DNA of 64,000 nucleotides from Pseudomonas sp. efr-133-TYG-5 (GTDB lineage: Bacteria > Pseudomonadota > Gammaproteobacteria > Pseudomonadales > Pseudomonadaceae): positions 1,302,001-1,366,000 of the forward strand of contig NZ_JARVSM010000001.1 of the NCBI RefSeq assembly GCF_030209175.1, written 5' to 3'. The notes under the pieces are model-generated. The model was not told the DNA's origin. It did not search any database and saw only the letters and a list, made by a program, of their open reading frames with translations. Shown here piece by piece: positions 54,290 through 63,581 of the stretch; position 1 is the first letter of the stretch; every line of letters begins with the position of its first letter. The position numbers were made by a program, and so were the translations under genes.

Positions 54290-55423
54290 GTGGACCTGCA
54301 GACCATCCTGGGCAAGCTGTTCGCCAATGCCGGTGCCGTCGGCATCGAAGGTGTTTTCCAATTCGTCCTGGGTCCGCAGCTGGCGTGCTGGTCGCAGGTC
54401 ACGGCCAGCACCCGCACCGAGGCCGGTCGCCACCCCAACCCGGACGTGACCATTGAAGTGGCGCCGGACGATTTTGCCGGGATCCTCAGCGGCACCGCCA
54501 ACGTCGAAGAACTGTTCGCCAGCGGTCGCCTGAAGATCGGCGGCAACATGGGCCTGGCGACGATGCTGCCGCAGATCATCGACCACGCCCGCTACGGCGG
54601 GGCGCCGGCGCAGAAGGTCGACATGAACAAGCGCTACCCGACGCCACCGCGCCGCAGTGAAACCATCACCGCCGCACGACCGCTGCAGACCGTCATCGAA
54701 CGTCGGCCGCGCAGTGAGCTATCGCCTCGGGAGTTCAAGGAGCGTTACCTGCCCGCCGGCACGCCAGTGGTCATCAGCAACGCCCTGCACGACTGGCCGC
54801 TGTTCAAGCTCAGCCGCGAAGAGTCGCTGGTGCATTTCGCCGAACTGCAGGGCATCACCCGTCATGGCGATTACGTGAAGAAAACCTTCTCCACCGAGCG
54901 CGATTTTCGCTCCACCTCGATGGCCGACTTCATCGCTTCGCTGGACAGCCCGGCGGTCAAAGGCGCGGACGGCGAGCCGCCGGCGTACATGGGCAACAAC
55001 ATCCTGCCGGCCGCCCTGATGCAACAGATTCAATACCCGCCCTACTTCGACGCCGCGCTGTTCATCCCGCCACGCATCTGGATCGGCCCCAAGGGTACGC
55101 TGACGCCGCTGCACCGCGACGACTCCGACAACCTGTTCGCCCAGGTCTGGGGGCAGAAGAAATTCACCCTCGCCGCGCCGCACCACCGCGAAGCGCTGGG
55201 CACCTGGTCCACTGCGCCGGAAGGTGGCCTGGATGGCTGCGACTTCAACCCGGACGCGCCGGACTACGAGCGCTTCCCCGCCGCACGCAACGTGACCTTT
55301 CTGCGCGTGACCCTGGAGGCCGGCGACCTGCTGTTCCTGCCCGAAGGCTGGTTCCATCAAGTGGAGTCGGTGTCGACGTCGCTGTCGGTGAACTTCTGGG
55401 TGAATTCGGGACGAGGCTGGTAA
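54290..55423 (+). CDS. SCP2-like domain fused to a cupin_8/JmjC-like oxygenase
   Basis: The 377-aa protein has an N-terminal SCP2-like lipid-binding domain (about residues 15-105, with VTIEVAPDDFAGILSGTANVEELFASGRLKIGG) and a C-terminal cupin_8 domain (about 125-375). The iron site H-x-D...H is intact: PLHRDDSDN gives His275 and Asp277, and GWFHQVE gives His356. Such FIH-like enzymes are 2-oxoglutarate/Fe(II) hydroxylases. A perfect PvdS box and its place opposite the thioesterase tie it to pyoverdine. It is unlike SyrP/TauD-type aspartate hydroxylases known from other pyoverdine loci. The substrate is unknown; hydroxylation of a peptide or carrier-bound residue is an inference. RBS GAGGAG precedes the ATG. 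Confidence 0.82.
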   Translation: MDLQTILGKLFANAGAVGIEGVFQFVLGPQLACWSQVTASTRTEAGRHPNPDVTIEVAPDDFAGILSGTANVEELFASGRLKIGGNMGLATMLPQIIDHARYGGAPAQKVDMNKRYPTPPRRSETITAARPLQTVIERRPRSELSPREFKERYLPAGTPVVISNALHDWPLFKLSREESLVHFAELQGITRHGDYVKKTFSTERDFRSTSMADFIASLDSPAVKGADGEPPAYMGNNILPAALMQQIQYPPYFDAALFIPPRIWIGPKGTLTPLHRDDSDNLFAQVWGQKKFTLAAPHHREALGTWSTAPEGGLDGCDFNPDAPDYERFPAARNVTFLRVTLEAGDLLFLPEGWFHQVESVSTSLSVNFWVNSGRGW

Positions 55424-55429
55424 CCGGCC

Positions 55430-56602
55430 TCATTTGAGGTGACGAAAGCTCTGCACCGCCGAACCCAGCACCACCGCCCCGGCGGCTATCGCCAGCCAGA
55501 AACCGCTGCGTGCACCAAAGGCATCCACCAGTGCGCCGGAGCCGGCGGCGCCGATGGCCACTCCGATGCTCAGGCCGGTCACCAGCCAGGTCAGGCCCTC
55601 GGTGAGTTTGGCGGGCGGTACGATGCGCTCGATCAACGCCATCGCCACGATCAGGGTCGGCGAAAAGAACAGGCCCGCGACGAACACGGCCAGGGACAAG
55701 CCAAAGATGTTGCTCGCCAGCAACAGCGGCAACGTGGTCACTGCCGTCGCCAATCCGCCGTACAGAAACAGGCGCGGCAGCGGCAGCTTCGAGCGCATCG
55801 CGCCGAACGCGATGCCCGCCAGGCAGGAACCGATGGCGTACACCGACAACACGATGCTCGCCGCCGCCGGCTGGCCCTGCTGCTGGGCGAACGCGACGCT
55901 GACCACATCGACCACGCCGACGATCATGCCCATGGCAACCATCAACAGCAGCAGCCATTGCACGTCCGTGGAACGAATGATCGAGCCCTGATGCTGCGAC
56001 TCGTGCGGATGCACCGGCGGCTCGGTGCTGCGCTGGGCGACGAACGCGGTCACGCCAATCGCCAGCATCACCAGCGCCGCCAGCGGGCCGGCCTCAGGAA
56101 ACGCCGCCACGCACAGCCCCACCGACAGCGGCGGGCCGACGATGAAGCACACTTCATCGAGCACCGATTCCAGCGCGTAGGCGGTCTGCAATTGCGGCTG
56201 GCCGCGATAGATTTCCGTCCAGCGCGCCCGCACCATCGCCGACATGCTCGGCATGCACCCGGCCAGCGCCGCGCAGACAAACAGGGTCCAGGTCGGCGCC
56301 TGCAAACGGGTGCAGAGCAGCAACAAAAGCAACGCCCCGCCGCCGATCAGCGCCGACACCGGAAGAATCCGCCCCTGGCCGAAACGGTCGACCAGCCGCG
56401 ACACTTGCGGCGCGCAAAACGCCGTGGCCAGGGCAAACGTCGCCGCCACCGCACCCGCCAGCGCATAGCCGCCCTTCAATTGCGAGAGCATGGTGATCAC
56501 GCCGATGCCGGTCATGGAAATCGGCATGCGCGCGATCATTCCGGCGACTACAAAAGCGCGGGCACCGGGGGCGGTGAACAGTTCGCGGTAAGGATTTGCC
56601 AT
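55430..56602 (-). CDS. MFS transporter
   Basis: A 390-aa major facilitator family protein with about 12 hydrophobic segments. The MANPYRELFTAPGARAFVVAG start and loop DRFGQGRILPVSALI between helices 2 and 3 are typical of this group. The ATG at 56602 begins the first helix; the frame open to 56911 adds repeat-derived sequence. It is convergent with the SCP2-cupin gene, 6 bases apart. No PvdS box is seen. The substrate is unknown, and a role in siderophore or drug efflux cannot be decided. Confidence 0.85.
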   Translation of the reverse strand: MANPYRELFTAPGARAFVVAGMIARMPISMTGIGVITMLSQLKGGYALAGAVAATFALATAFCAPQVSRLVDRFGQGRILPVSALIGGGALLLLLLCTRLQAPTWTLFVCAALAGCMPSMSAMVRARWTEIYRGQPQLQTAYALESVLDEVCFIVGPPLSVGLCVAAFPEAGPLAALVMLAIGVTAFVAQRSTEPPVHPHESQHQGSIIRSTDVQWLLLLMVAMGMIVGVVDVVSVAFAQQQGQPAAASIVLSVYAIGSCLAGIAFGAMRSKLPLPRLFLYGGLATAVTTLPLLLASNIFGLSLAVFVAGLFFSPTLIVAMALIERIVPPAKLTEGLTWLVTGLSIGVAIGAAGSGALVDAFGARSGFWLAIAAGAVVLGSAVQSFRHLK

Positions 56603-56952
56603 GGGTGCAGCCTCATCAGGGGCCGCCAAGTTGCCACAAAGCCTGACGGCCGGGGAAGCGCGCAATTGTTGGTGGAATGTGAAGTCCCCAACGCGCGCAG
56701 GGGCAATCGCTGCCGCATGATGATCGTTCCCACACTCCGCGTTGTTGATCGTTCCTACGTCGAGGCGACAAACCGTCCGCGCACTGATCGTTCCCACGCT
56801 CCGCGTGGGAATGCAGCCCGGGACGCTCCGCGTCCCATACGGATACGCCAGCGCCGAAGCGAAACCTGTCGATCTTTTCATGAACCCTGATGAACTCTCG
56901 CCGTCGCTCATCAGTCAGCTAAATAAGCCCTCAACCCAAGGCGCGACTTCGC
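56603..56952. other. Gene-free stretch between the MFS gene and the SDR gene
   Basis: The stretch holds degenerate and complete short palindromic repeats (56724-56836) and the promoters of the divergent flanking genes. No gene is supported. A TAAAT at 56919-56923 resembles a PvdS -35 element but lacks a CGT at the right distance. Confidence 0.7.
56724..56836. repeat. Interspersed palindromic repeats at the right border of the pyoverdine block
   Basis: A full copy TTCCCACGCTCCGCGTGGGAA (56791-56811, written here as one palindrome of 21 bases in two arms around CTC) is followed by GGGACGCTCCGCGTCCC (56820-56836). Partial copies lie at 56724-56760. The family is the same as at 7763-7912. Confidence 0.8.
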
Positions 56953-57753
56953 ATGCAGATTTCTCTCGCCCGTCAGGTGGCACTTGTCACCGGCGCCAGT
57001 TCCGGCATCGGCCACGCAGCCGCCAAAGCCCTGGCCGCCGCCGGTGCTGCCGTGGTCATCAACTACAACCGCCAGGCCGAACCGGCCGAAGCACTGGCCC
57101 GGCAGATCGTCGCCGACGGTGGCCAGGCCATCGCCATTGCGGCGGATGTTTCCAAGGAAGAAGACGTCGAGCGGCTGTTCCAGCAGACCCTCGATGCCTT
57201 TGGTGCACTGGACATTCTGGTGGCCAACTCCGGCCTGCAAAAAGACGCCGCGGCGGTGGATATGTCGCTGGCCGACTGGAACGCGGTGATTGGCGTCAAC
57301 CTCACCGGCCAGTTCCTCTGCGCCCGCGCCGCACTGCGGATCTTCAATCGCCAGGGCATCCGCGCAGGCGTGTCGCGGGCGGCCGGCAAGATCATCCACA
57401 TGAGCTCGGTGCACCAGCGCATACCGTGGGCCGGGCACGTCAATTACGCGGCGTCCAAGGGCGGCGTCGACCAGCTGATGCAGACCTTGGCCCAGGAAGT
57501 CAGCCAGCAGCGCATTCGCATCAACGGCATTGCGCCGGGGGCGATTCGCACCGCGATCAACAGCGCGGTCACCGAAGGCGAGGCCGCCGAACAACTGCTC
57601 AAACTGATTCCCTACGGGCGCATCGGTGACGTCGAAGACGTCGCCAACGCCGTGGTCTTCCTCGCCTCTGATGCGTCCGACTACATCGTCGGCACCACCC
57701 TGTTCATCGACGGCGGCATGAGTCTTTATCCGGAGTTCCGTGGCAATGGCTGA
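56953..57753 (+). CDS. SDR-family glucose 1-dehydrogenase-like oxidoreductase
   Basis: A 266-aa classical short-chain dehydrogenase. The cofactor motif TGASSGIG is at residues 14-21, NNAG-equivalent VANSG near 93, catalytic Ser near 148 (MSSVHQRIPW) and YAASK near 162. The C-terminal FIDGGMSLYPEF is typical of glucose 1-dehydrogenase-like members. It overlaps the GH15 gene by 8 bases, suggesting joint action on a sugar: release by the glycosidase and oxidation by this enzyme. It is unlikely to belong to pyoverdine synthesis. Confidence 0.86.
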   Translation: MQISLARQVALVTGASSGIGHAAAKALAAAGAAVVINYNRQAEPAEALARQIVADGGQAIAIAADVSKEEDVERLFQQTLDAFGALDILVANSGLQKDAAAVDMSLADWNAVIGVNLTGQFLCARAALRIFNRQGIRAGVSRAAGKIIHMSSVHQRIPWAGHVNYAASKGGVDQLMQTLAQEVSQQRIRINGIAPGAIRTAINSAVTEGEAAEQLLKLIPYGRIGDVEDVANAVVFLASDASDYIVGTTLFIDGGMSLYPEFRGNG

Positions 57754-59572
57754 GCAGCATCCTGAACGACAAAGCCCGATCGACGCCCACGGCATCATCG
57801 GCGACTTGCGCAGTGCCGCACTGGTCAACGACAAGGGCAGCGTGGATTTTTTCTGCTGGCCGGAATTCGACAGCCCGTCGATCTTCTGCTCGCTGCTCGA
57901 CACACCCGACGCCGGGATTTTCCAGCTGGCGCCGGACCTGCCCGATGCGCGTCGCGAGCAGATCTACTTGCCGGACACCAATGTCCTGCAGACCCGCTGG
58001 CTGAGTGAAAGCGCAGTGGTGGAAATCACCGACCTGCTGCCCATCGGCGACAACGACGACAGCCTGCCATTGCTGATGCGCCGGGTGCGCGTGGTCAGCG
58101 GCCAGGCGACCTTTCATATGCGTTGCGCGGTACGCCATGACTACGCCCGCGCCGACACCCGCGCGCAGATGGACGAGCAGGACGTCACCTTCAGTGCGAG
58201 CGGGCAACCGACCCTGCGCCTGGCCGCGGATCAACCGATGCAGGTCGACGGGCAGGCAGCGGTCGCCCACTTCACCCTCAAGCAGGATCAGCACGCCGCG
58301 TTCATGCTCGGCGCCAGCGACGATCCACGCTTCGCCGCCGGAGCCGGCGAGCTGTGCATCGAACGCACGCTGAAATTCTGGCGCGACTGGATCGGCCAGT
58401 CGATTTACCGGGGCCGCTGGCGGGAAATGGTCAATCGCTCGGCGCTGGCGCTGAAGCTGCTGACGTCCCGCCGACACGGCGCGATCCTCGCCGCCGCCAC
58501 CTTCGGCCTGCCGGAAACCCCCGGCGGCGAGCGCAACTGGGACTATCGCTATACCTGGATCCGCGACGCCTCGTTCACCGTCTATGCGTTCATGCGCCTG
58601 GGCTTCGTCGACGAAGCCAACGGCTACATGCGCTGGCTGCGCGGGCGGGTCAGCGATTGCAGCGGGCAATCGATGAAGCTGAACATCCTCTACGCCATCG
58701 ACGGCCGCCAGGAGCTGCCGGAAACCGAACTGACGCACCTGGCCGGCCATGGCGGGGCACAACCGGTGCGCATCGGCAACGGCGCCTATGACCAGATCCA
58801 GCTGGATATTTTCGGCGAGCTGATGGACGCGGTGTATCTGGTCAACAAGTACGGCGATGCGATTTCCCACGAAGGCTGGCAGCACGTGCAGGAAGTGGTC
58901 GACCAGGTGTGCGAGACCTGGCAGACCAAGGACGTCGGCATCTGGGAAATGCGCGGTGAGCAACATCACTTTCTGCACTCGCGGCTGATGTGCTGGGTGG
59001 CGCTCGACCGGGCGATCCGCCTGGCGTCGAAACGCTCGCTGCCCGCGCCATTCGCGCGCTGGGACGAAACCCGCCAGGCGATCTACGCCGACATCTGGAA
59101 CAACTTCTGGAACGAGGAGCGCGGCCATTTCGTGCAGTATCAGGGCGGCACCGCCCTCGATGGCTCGATGCTGTTGATGCCATTGGTGCGTTTCGTCAGC
59201 GCCAAGGACCCGCGCTGGCTGTCGACCCTGCAAGCCATCGAAAAAACCCTGGTGCGCGACGGCATGGTCTACCGCTATCGCAACGAGGAGGCCGGCATCG
59301 ATGGCCTCAGCGGCACCGAAGGCGCCTTCGCCGCGTGCTCGTTCTGGTACGTCGAATGCCTGGCCCGCGCCGGTCAGGTGGAAAAGGCTCACCTCGAATT
59401 CGAACAACTGCTGCGCTACGCCAACCCGTTGGGTCTGTATGCCGAAGAGTTCGACAGCCATGGCCGGCACCTGGGCAACACGCCGCAGGCGCTGACGCAT
59501 CTGGCGTTGATCAGTGCGGCGAGCTTTCTCGATCGGCGTTTAAGCGGAGAGAAAAGTGAGTGGCAGCCGTGA
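57746..59572 (+). CDS. Glycoside hydrolase family 15 (glucoamylase- or trehalase-like)
   Basis: A 608-aa cytoplasmic protein. An N-terminal beta-sandwich domain (GIIGDLRSAALVNDKGSVDFFCWPEFDSPSIF) is followed by the (alpha/alpha)6 barrel, with NWDYRYTWIRDASF and GIWEMRGEQHHFLHSRLMCW containing a likely catalytic Glu. The C-terminal part has EEAGIDGLSGTEGAFAACSFW. The family includes glucoamylases and bacterial trehalases; the substrate cannot be decided here. The ATG at 57746 overlaps the SDR stop; a GTG at 57740 is the alternative. Confidence 0.87.
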   Translation: MAEQHPERQSPIDAHGIIGDLRSAALVNDKGSVDFFCWPEFDSPSIFCSLLDTPDAGIFQLAPDLPDARREQIYLPDTNVLQTRWLSESAVVEITDLLPIGDNDDSLPLLMRRVRVVSGQATFHMRCAVRHDYARADTRAQMDEQDVTFSASGQPTLRLAADQPMQVDGQAAVAHFTLKQDQHAAFMLGASDDPRFAAGAGELCIERTLKFWRDWIGQSIYRGRWREMVNRSALALKLLTSRRHGAILAAATFGLPETPGGERNWDYRYTWIRDASFTVYAFMRLGFVDEANGYMRWLRGRVSDCSGQSMKLNILYAIDGRQELPETELTHLAGHGGAQPVRIGNGAYDQIQLDIFGELMDAVYLVNKYGDAISHEGWQHVQEVVDQVCETWQTKDVGIWEMRGEQHHFLHSRLMCWVALDRAIRLASKRSLPAPFARWDETRQAIYADIWNNFWNEERGHFVQYQGGTALDGSMLLMPLVRFVSAKDPRWLSTLQAIEKTLVRDGMVYRYRNEEAGIDGLSGTEGAFAACSFWYVECLARAGQVEKAHLEFEQLLRYANPLGLYAEEFDSHGRHLGNTPQALTHLALISAASFLDRRLSGEKSEWQP

Positions 59573-59618
59573 CGGCTCAAGGACGATATGACCCGTCGCG
59601 ATAGCCTATGAAGAACGG

Positions 59619-59661
59619 TTCTAGATTCCCGGCAGCAAGCCACTGCCAGCGGAATCTAGAA
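59619..59661. terminator. Long inverted repeat after the GH15 gene
   Basis: Perfect 11-base arms TTCTAGATTCC and GGAATCTAGAA enclose a second stem GGCAG/CTGCC. It lies 47 bases after the GH15 stop and 77 bases before the A-T-R gene. A T-run follows only after 15 bases, so it may be a terminator or an element controlling the A-T-R gene. Confidence 0.5.
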
Positions 59662-59737
59662 TCGCTGTTGCCCCACAATTTTTTGGCTACACCAGAACAA
59701 AATGCGGTTTGGACGGGGCGCTGACCGGAGCGTCATC

Positions 59738-62713
59738 ATGCAACGTCAAACAATTCTGGAGCTTTTCAAACGCAGTATCGAACGCCATCCCAATCACATT
59801 GCAGTGCACGGACCTGATCGACAGATCACCTACGCCGATCTCGACCAGCAAAGCGACCGGCTTGCAAACTGCCTGATTCAAAAGAAAGTCATTCCCGGCG
59901 ACCTTGTCCCCATCATCGGGCATCGCTCGATTGAACTGGTCATCGCTCAACTGGCCGTCATGAAAATCAACGCCAGCTATGTCCCCATCGATGCCAGGCA
60001 ACCCGACCTGCGCAAGAACAACATCATCGAACAATGCTCGAGCGGCTTTGCGCTGGTGACGGACGCTGAATACGCCAGCCATCTGCGCGTGCCGGCGTTC
60101 GCCGTCGACGCATTGCTTGCCACTTCTTCAGCGAACCCGCCCCTTGCGGATCCCCCCTCTGACCACGATGTCGTCTACGTGATTTTCACCTCCGGTACCA
60201 CGGGAGAACCTAAAGGTGTCGTGATTGAACATCACGCTTTGTACACCGTGGTTGAATGGCACAACGCCCGATTCGCGATGACGCCCGATTGCCGTACGAC
60301 ACTGATGGCCGGGGTTGGCTTTGACGTATCTCAATGGGAGATCTGGTCCACCCTGGCGGCCGGGGCCTGCCTGTTTCTCTTACCCGAAGAAACACGCCTC
60401 TGCGTTCCTGACCTCCTGACGTTCTACTGCGAACACCACATTACCCATGCTTATGTGCCAACGATTCTGGTCAGTGAGCTGGTTCGCCACCCCGTCAATC
60501 GGAACCTGGCGCTGCGCTATCTGTTCACCGCAGGAGAAAAGTTGCCGCACGTCGAAACCCGTCATCTGCCGTACACCCTGGTGGATTACTACGGCCCCAC
60601 GGAGACGACGATTTATGCAACCTGTCGCATTTTCGACGACCCGCGTGCCGATGCGGTGGCCTCTATCGGATTTCCGATTGCCGATACGCAGATCTACCTG
60701 CTTGATGAACAGTTGCATCAAGTGCCCGCAGGCGAGATCGGTGAAATGTTCATCAGCGGCCCGTGCCTGGCTCGCGGCTATCTGAATCGTCCGGACCTGA
60801 CAGCGCAACGATTCATCAACCTGGTCGATCTGGATCAAAGGGCATATCGCACAGGCGATCTCGGTCGTGTGTTGCCGGATAACAGCATTCAGTACCTGGG
60901 TCGTAATGACGATCAAGTGAAGATCCGCGGCTACCGGGTCGAACTGGCAGAGGTGCAAGTCGCGCTGTTGAAACATCCGCACGTCGCGACGGCTGTGGTC
61001 CTGCTGGATGATTGGGATGGCCCGGCGGGTCATCGCCTTGTCGCGTTTGTCGTCGCCGCTGAGGGAGCTGCCGCCGAACTTGTCGGCAGCATGAAGACGC
61101 ACATGAAAGGTGTTGTACCGGACTACATGCTGCCAAGTCGTTACATCTTGCTTGACTCGATTCCGCAGACACCCAATGGCAAAACCGACAAGTCAGCACT
61201 CAGAGCGCAACTGTGCAACGCACAAACCCGGGCTGACGTCATCAACGTCGAAAATGAGGCACAGCGAGTCATCGCTGCGGTGTGGCAACAGCATCTGCGG
61301 CATGCCGATTTCACCATCGATGACCACTTTTTCGAGGCGGGTGGAAACTCCCTGATGGCCGCGGCCATTCTCAAGGATATTGCCCAACGACTGCAGGTCG
61401 GGGCGTACATCAGGGACATCTACCAGTCGCCGAGCATTCGTGCACTGGCGCACAGACTTCAGCAAAGACAAGACAGCCACGTTCACGTATCGGAAAGCGA
61501 ACCGGTGCTCGCCTTGCAAGAGGAAGTCAGCCTGCCAACGCCCTTCGATCCCGCGGATGACTTCGATGAAAGACAACTGACCTCACCCACCCATATCCTC
61601 CTGACCGGAGCCTGCGGATTCGTCGGCGTGCACCTGCTGCAAACCCAGTTGTCGAGTGGTACTGCGCACGTTCACTGCCCGATCCGGGCCGGCAGCCCGG
61701 CGCAGGCGCGGCAGCGGATGATGGCCACCTTCGAGCGCTACAACATCCGCCCGGCAGCCAACGAGCTTGCTCGCATTCATACCTATCCGGGTGATCTCTC
61801 CGAGCCCAGCCTAGGGCTGGCGCAGGAGGTCTACGACTACCTGAGCCAAGAGGTTGAGCTCATCTATCACTCAGCCAGCGCCGTCAACTTCATTCAACCG
61901 TATTCGTATATGAAGAAAGACAACGTGAAGGGGCTCAAGCGGATTATCGAATTTGCTGCGTGTACTCGGCTCAAACCCTTGATCTTGCTGTCGACGATTT
62001 CAGTGTATAGCTGGGGACACCTGTTCACGGGAAGGTCCACGATGCGTGAAGACGACGACATCGACCAGAATCTCCCGGCCGTACTCACCGACCTGGGCTA
62101 CGTGCGCAGTAAATGGGTCATGGAGAAAATTGCCGACCTGGCAGCCTCGAGGGGATTGCCACTGATGACATTTCGCCTGGGCTATGCGACCTGTCACAGC
62201 AAAAGCGGCGAATTTGCCAGATACCAATGGTGGAGCGGGCTGGTACGCACATGCATGGCATTGAAAGCCATTCCTGATCTGGAAAACCTGCGTGAAGGCC
62301 TGACTACGGTGGACTACATGGCCAGCGCAATTGCGCACATCTCCCGCAATCCGCTGGCACTGGGCAAAAAATTCAACCTCATCCCCTCTGCGGAGAAAAA
62401 CCTGACCCTTCAAGACTTTTTTCAACGGCTTGGCGAACACCTCGACCAGCAGTTTGAAAAAATTCCGTTCAAAGACTGGGTGGCGTTATGGTCCGGCAAT
62501 CAAATGGCCCCCCTTTACCCGTTGTCCAGCCTGTTCACCGACAGCATCGTCGACGGAAAATCCACGGTCGAGCTCTATCAGAACACCTACCTTTGGGACT
62601 GCTGCAATGTCCAGCGCTTCCTGCAGGACAGTGACATTCAGGAACCCGAGTTCGACGACCGCCTGTTCAGTTGTTACTTGAAAAAAATAAAGGAGATGTC
62701 ATCCCCGACATGA
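59738..62713 (+). CDS. Orphan single-module NRPS-like reductase (A-T-R)
   Basis: A 991-aa protein without a condensation domain. The A domain covers about 1-490 (VIFTSGTTGEPKG, YYGPTETT, YRTGD, NDDQVKIRGYRVEL, catalytic Lys in TPNGKTDK). The T domain is about 505-580 (DDHFFEAGGNSLMAA, carrier Ser in GGNS). The thioester-reductase domain is about 620-980, with the NADPH motif LTGACGFVGVHLL and the catalytic Tyr/Lys in GYVRSKWVME. The expected chemistry is activation of one amino or carboxylic acid and reductive release as aldehyde or alcohol. The pocket code reads roughly DVWYFAYIYK, which I cannot assign. GGAG stands 8 bases before the ATG. Base composition is visibly more AT-rich than the neighbours, suggesting transfer. 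No PvdS box is seen. Confidence 0.9.
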   Translation: MQRQTILELFKRSIERHPNHIAVHGPDRQITYADLDQQSDRLANCLIQKKVIPGDLVPIIGHRSIELVIAQLAVMKINASYVPIDARQPDLRKNNIIEQCSSGFALVTDAEYASHLRVPAFAVDALLATSSANPPLADPPSDHDVVYVIFTSGTTGEPKGVVIEHHALYTVVEWHNARFAMTPDCRTTLMAGVGFDVSQWEIWSTLAAGACLFLLPEETRLCVPDLLTFYCEHHITHAYVPTILVSELVRHPVNRNLALRYLFTAGEKLPHVETRHLPYTLVDYYGPTETTIYATCRIFDDPRADAVASIGFPIADTQIYLLDEQLHQVPAGEIGEMFISGPCLARGYLNRPDLTAQRFINLVDLDQRAYRTGDLGRVLPDNSIQYLGRNDDQVKIRGYRVELAEVQVALLKHPHVATAVVLLDDWDGPAGHRLVAFVVAAEGAAAELVGSMKTHMKGVVPDYMLPSRYILLDSIPQTPNGKTDKSALRAQLCNAQTRADVINVENEAQRVIAAVWQQHLRHADFTIDDHFFEAGGNSLMAAAILKDIAQRLQVGAYIRDIYQSPSIRALAHRLQQRQDSHVHVSESEPVLALQEEVSLPTPFDPADDFDERQLTSPTHILLTGACGFVGVHLLQTQLSSGTAHVHCPIRAGSPAQARQRMMATFERYNIRPAANELARIHTYPGDLSEPSLGLAQEVYDYLSQEVELIYHSASAVNFIQPYSYMKKDNVKGLKRIIEFAACTRLKPLILLSTISVYSWGHLFTGRSTMREDDDIDQNLPAVLTDLGYVRSKWVMEKIADLAASRGLPLMTFRLGYATCHSKSGEFARYQWWSGLVRTCMALKAIPDLENLREGLTTVDYMASAIAHISRNPLALGKKFNLIPSAEKNLTLQDFFQRLGEHLDQQFEKIPFKDWVALWSGNQMAPLYPLSSLFTDSIVDGKSTVELYQNTYLWDCCNVQRFLQDSDIQEPEFDDRLFSCYLKKIKEMSSPT

Positions 62714-63124
62714 CAGTTGCACGTCTGCTTGACCGATCGACGACAGGTCGGTCAAGTCGGGAATCCACTGCCCCATAGAAAAAACGCCGACTCTTGTCAG
62801 AAGTATCTGCTTCAACGTTGTTTTGCGAGAAATGTCTTGCGGATGATTGCCGTACAAATTTTTTGCGGCCTATCTGTTTTTTTACAGTTCGCGCCTGCGC
62901 CAGATTATTGCCTCGCAAGCGAACCGGACGCCCGGGCCAACCATTCGTCTGCAACTAAGCGATGCTACTTCCTACAAATGCTCAACAATTTTGATGATTC
63001 GCCTAACCGGCAACTTGCACTTACACCCCGAAATACCTTGTTGCCAGCTGTTACAACCACCCCTACCATCCACCGCAACGGGAACAGCGGAGCTGTCCAA
63101 CAAAACCCGATCCAAGGAAGCAGA
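62714..63124. other. AT-rich gene-free stretch
   Basis: The stretch between the A-T-R gene and the 129-aa gene has T-runs near 62858 and 62876 and no convincing gene. A reading frame joined to the downstream gene is open from 62717, but composition and the good ribosome site at 63114-63118 argue for a start at 63125. It may hold the promoter of the downstream gene. Confidence 0.6.
62728..62756 (+). terminator. Hairpin after the A-T-R gene
   Basis: Arms CTTGACCGA and TCGGTCAAG form a 9-base stem 14 bases past the stop. No T-run follows, so it is a weak candidate. Confidence 0.45.
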
Positions 63125-63514
63125 ATGAGCCAGCGTATCCACCGCCACATCGATACCCCACTGCGCACGGGCCTGACCCGCAGCGACCTGTGGGAAGCCG
63201 CCGACAAGGGCTTGATCAAATGCTGGGAAATCGGCCGCCAGCGCGCCGCCCGCTTCCCCGACCTCGCCCAGCGCTGCCGCGCCGACGAACTGCCGGTGCT
63301 CGGCTGGAAAGGCGGAGTCAGCCGCAGCCTGAAGAAAAACGAAAAATACGGCTCGCTGAAATACCTTGCACAGTGGCAGGGCCTGCGTGGCGAAGATCTG
63401 GATATCGACCTGACGGCCGAACGCGCGCTGACCTGTTCACGGACGCAAATGGTGGTGACGTTCACCCCGGATCGGGCGAAGTATTTCAATCAGGTGGCGG
63501 AAGCCGAGGTCTAG
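63125..63514 (+). CDS. Unrecognised 129-aa protein
   Basis: I do not recognise the family. The protein is basic and soluble, with no signal or membrane segment. The middle holds GWKGGVSRSLKKNEKYGSLK and the N-terminal half is helical and Arg-rich (GRQRAARFPDLAQRCR), which would suit nucleic-acid binding, but no helix-turn-helix is certain. AAGGA stands 7 bases before the ATG, and codon use is normal for the organism. It lies between the A-T-R gene and a hydrolase gene, with no clear operon link. Confidence 0.65.
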   Translation: MSQRIHRHIDTPLRTGLTRSDLWEAADKGLIKCWEIGRQRAARFPDLAQRCRADELPVLGWKGGVSRSLKKNEKYGSLKYLAQWQGLRGEDLDIDLTAERALTCSRTQMVVTFTPDRAKYFNQVAEAEV

Positions 63515-63581
63515 GTCGACAGACAAGCGTAGCCGTGTGGTCTAGGGTTGCCTGAGGTTAATTGCTCTGGAGTTCGCCGTG

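Noticed and set aside
56919..56943. TAAAT upstream of the SDR gene as a PvdS box
   Set aside because: There is no CGT at 15 to 17 bases; a CGC at 17 is the nearest, so it does not fit the pattern.
59738..62713. Assignment as a pvf/mgo (valdiazen-type) cluster gene
   Set aside because: The domain order is similar, but the partner N-oxygenase genes are missing, so the name is not justified.
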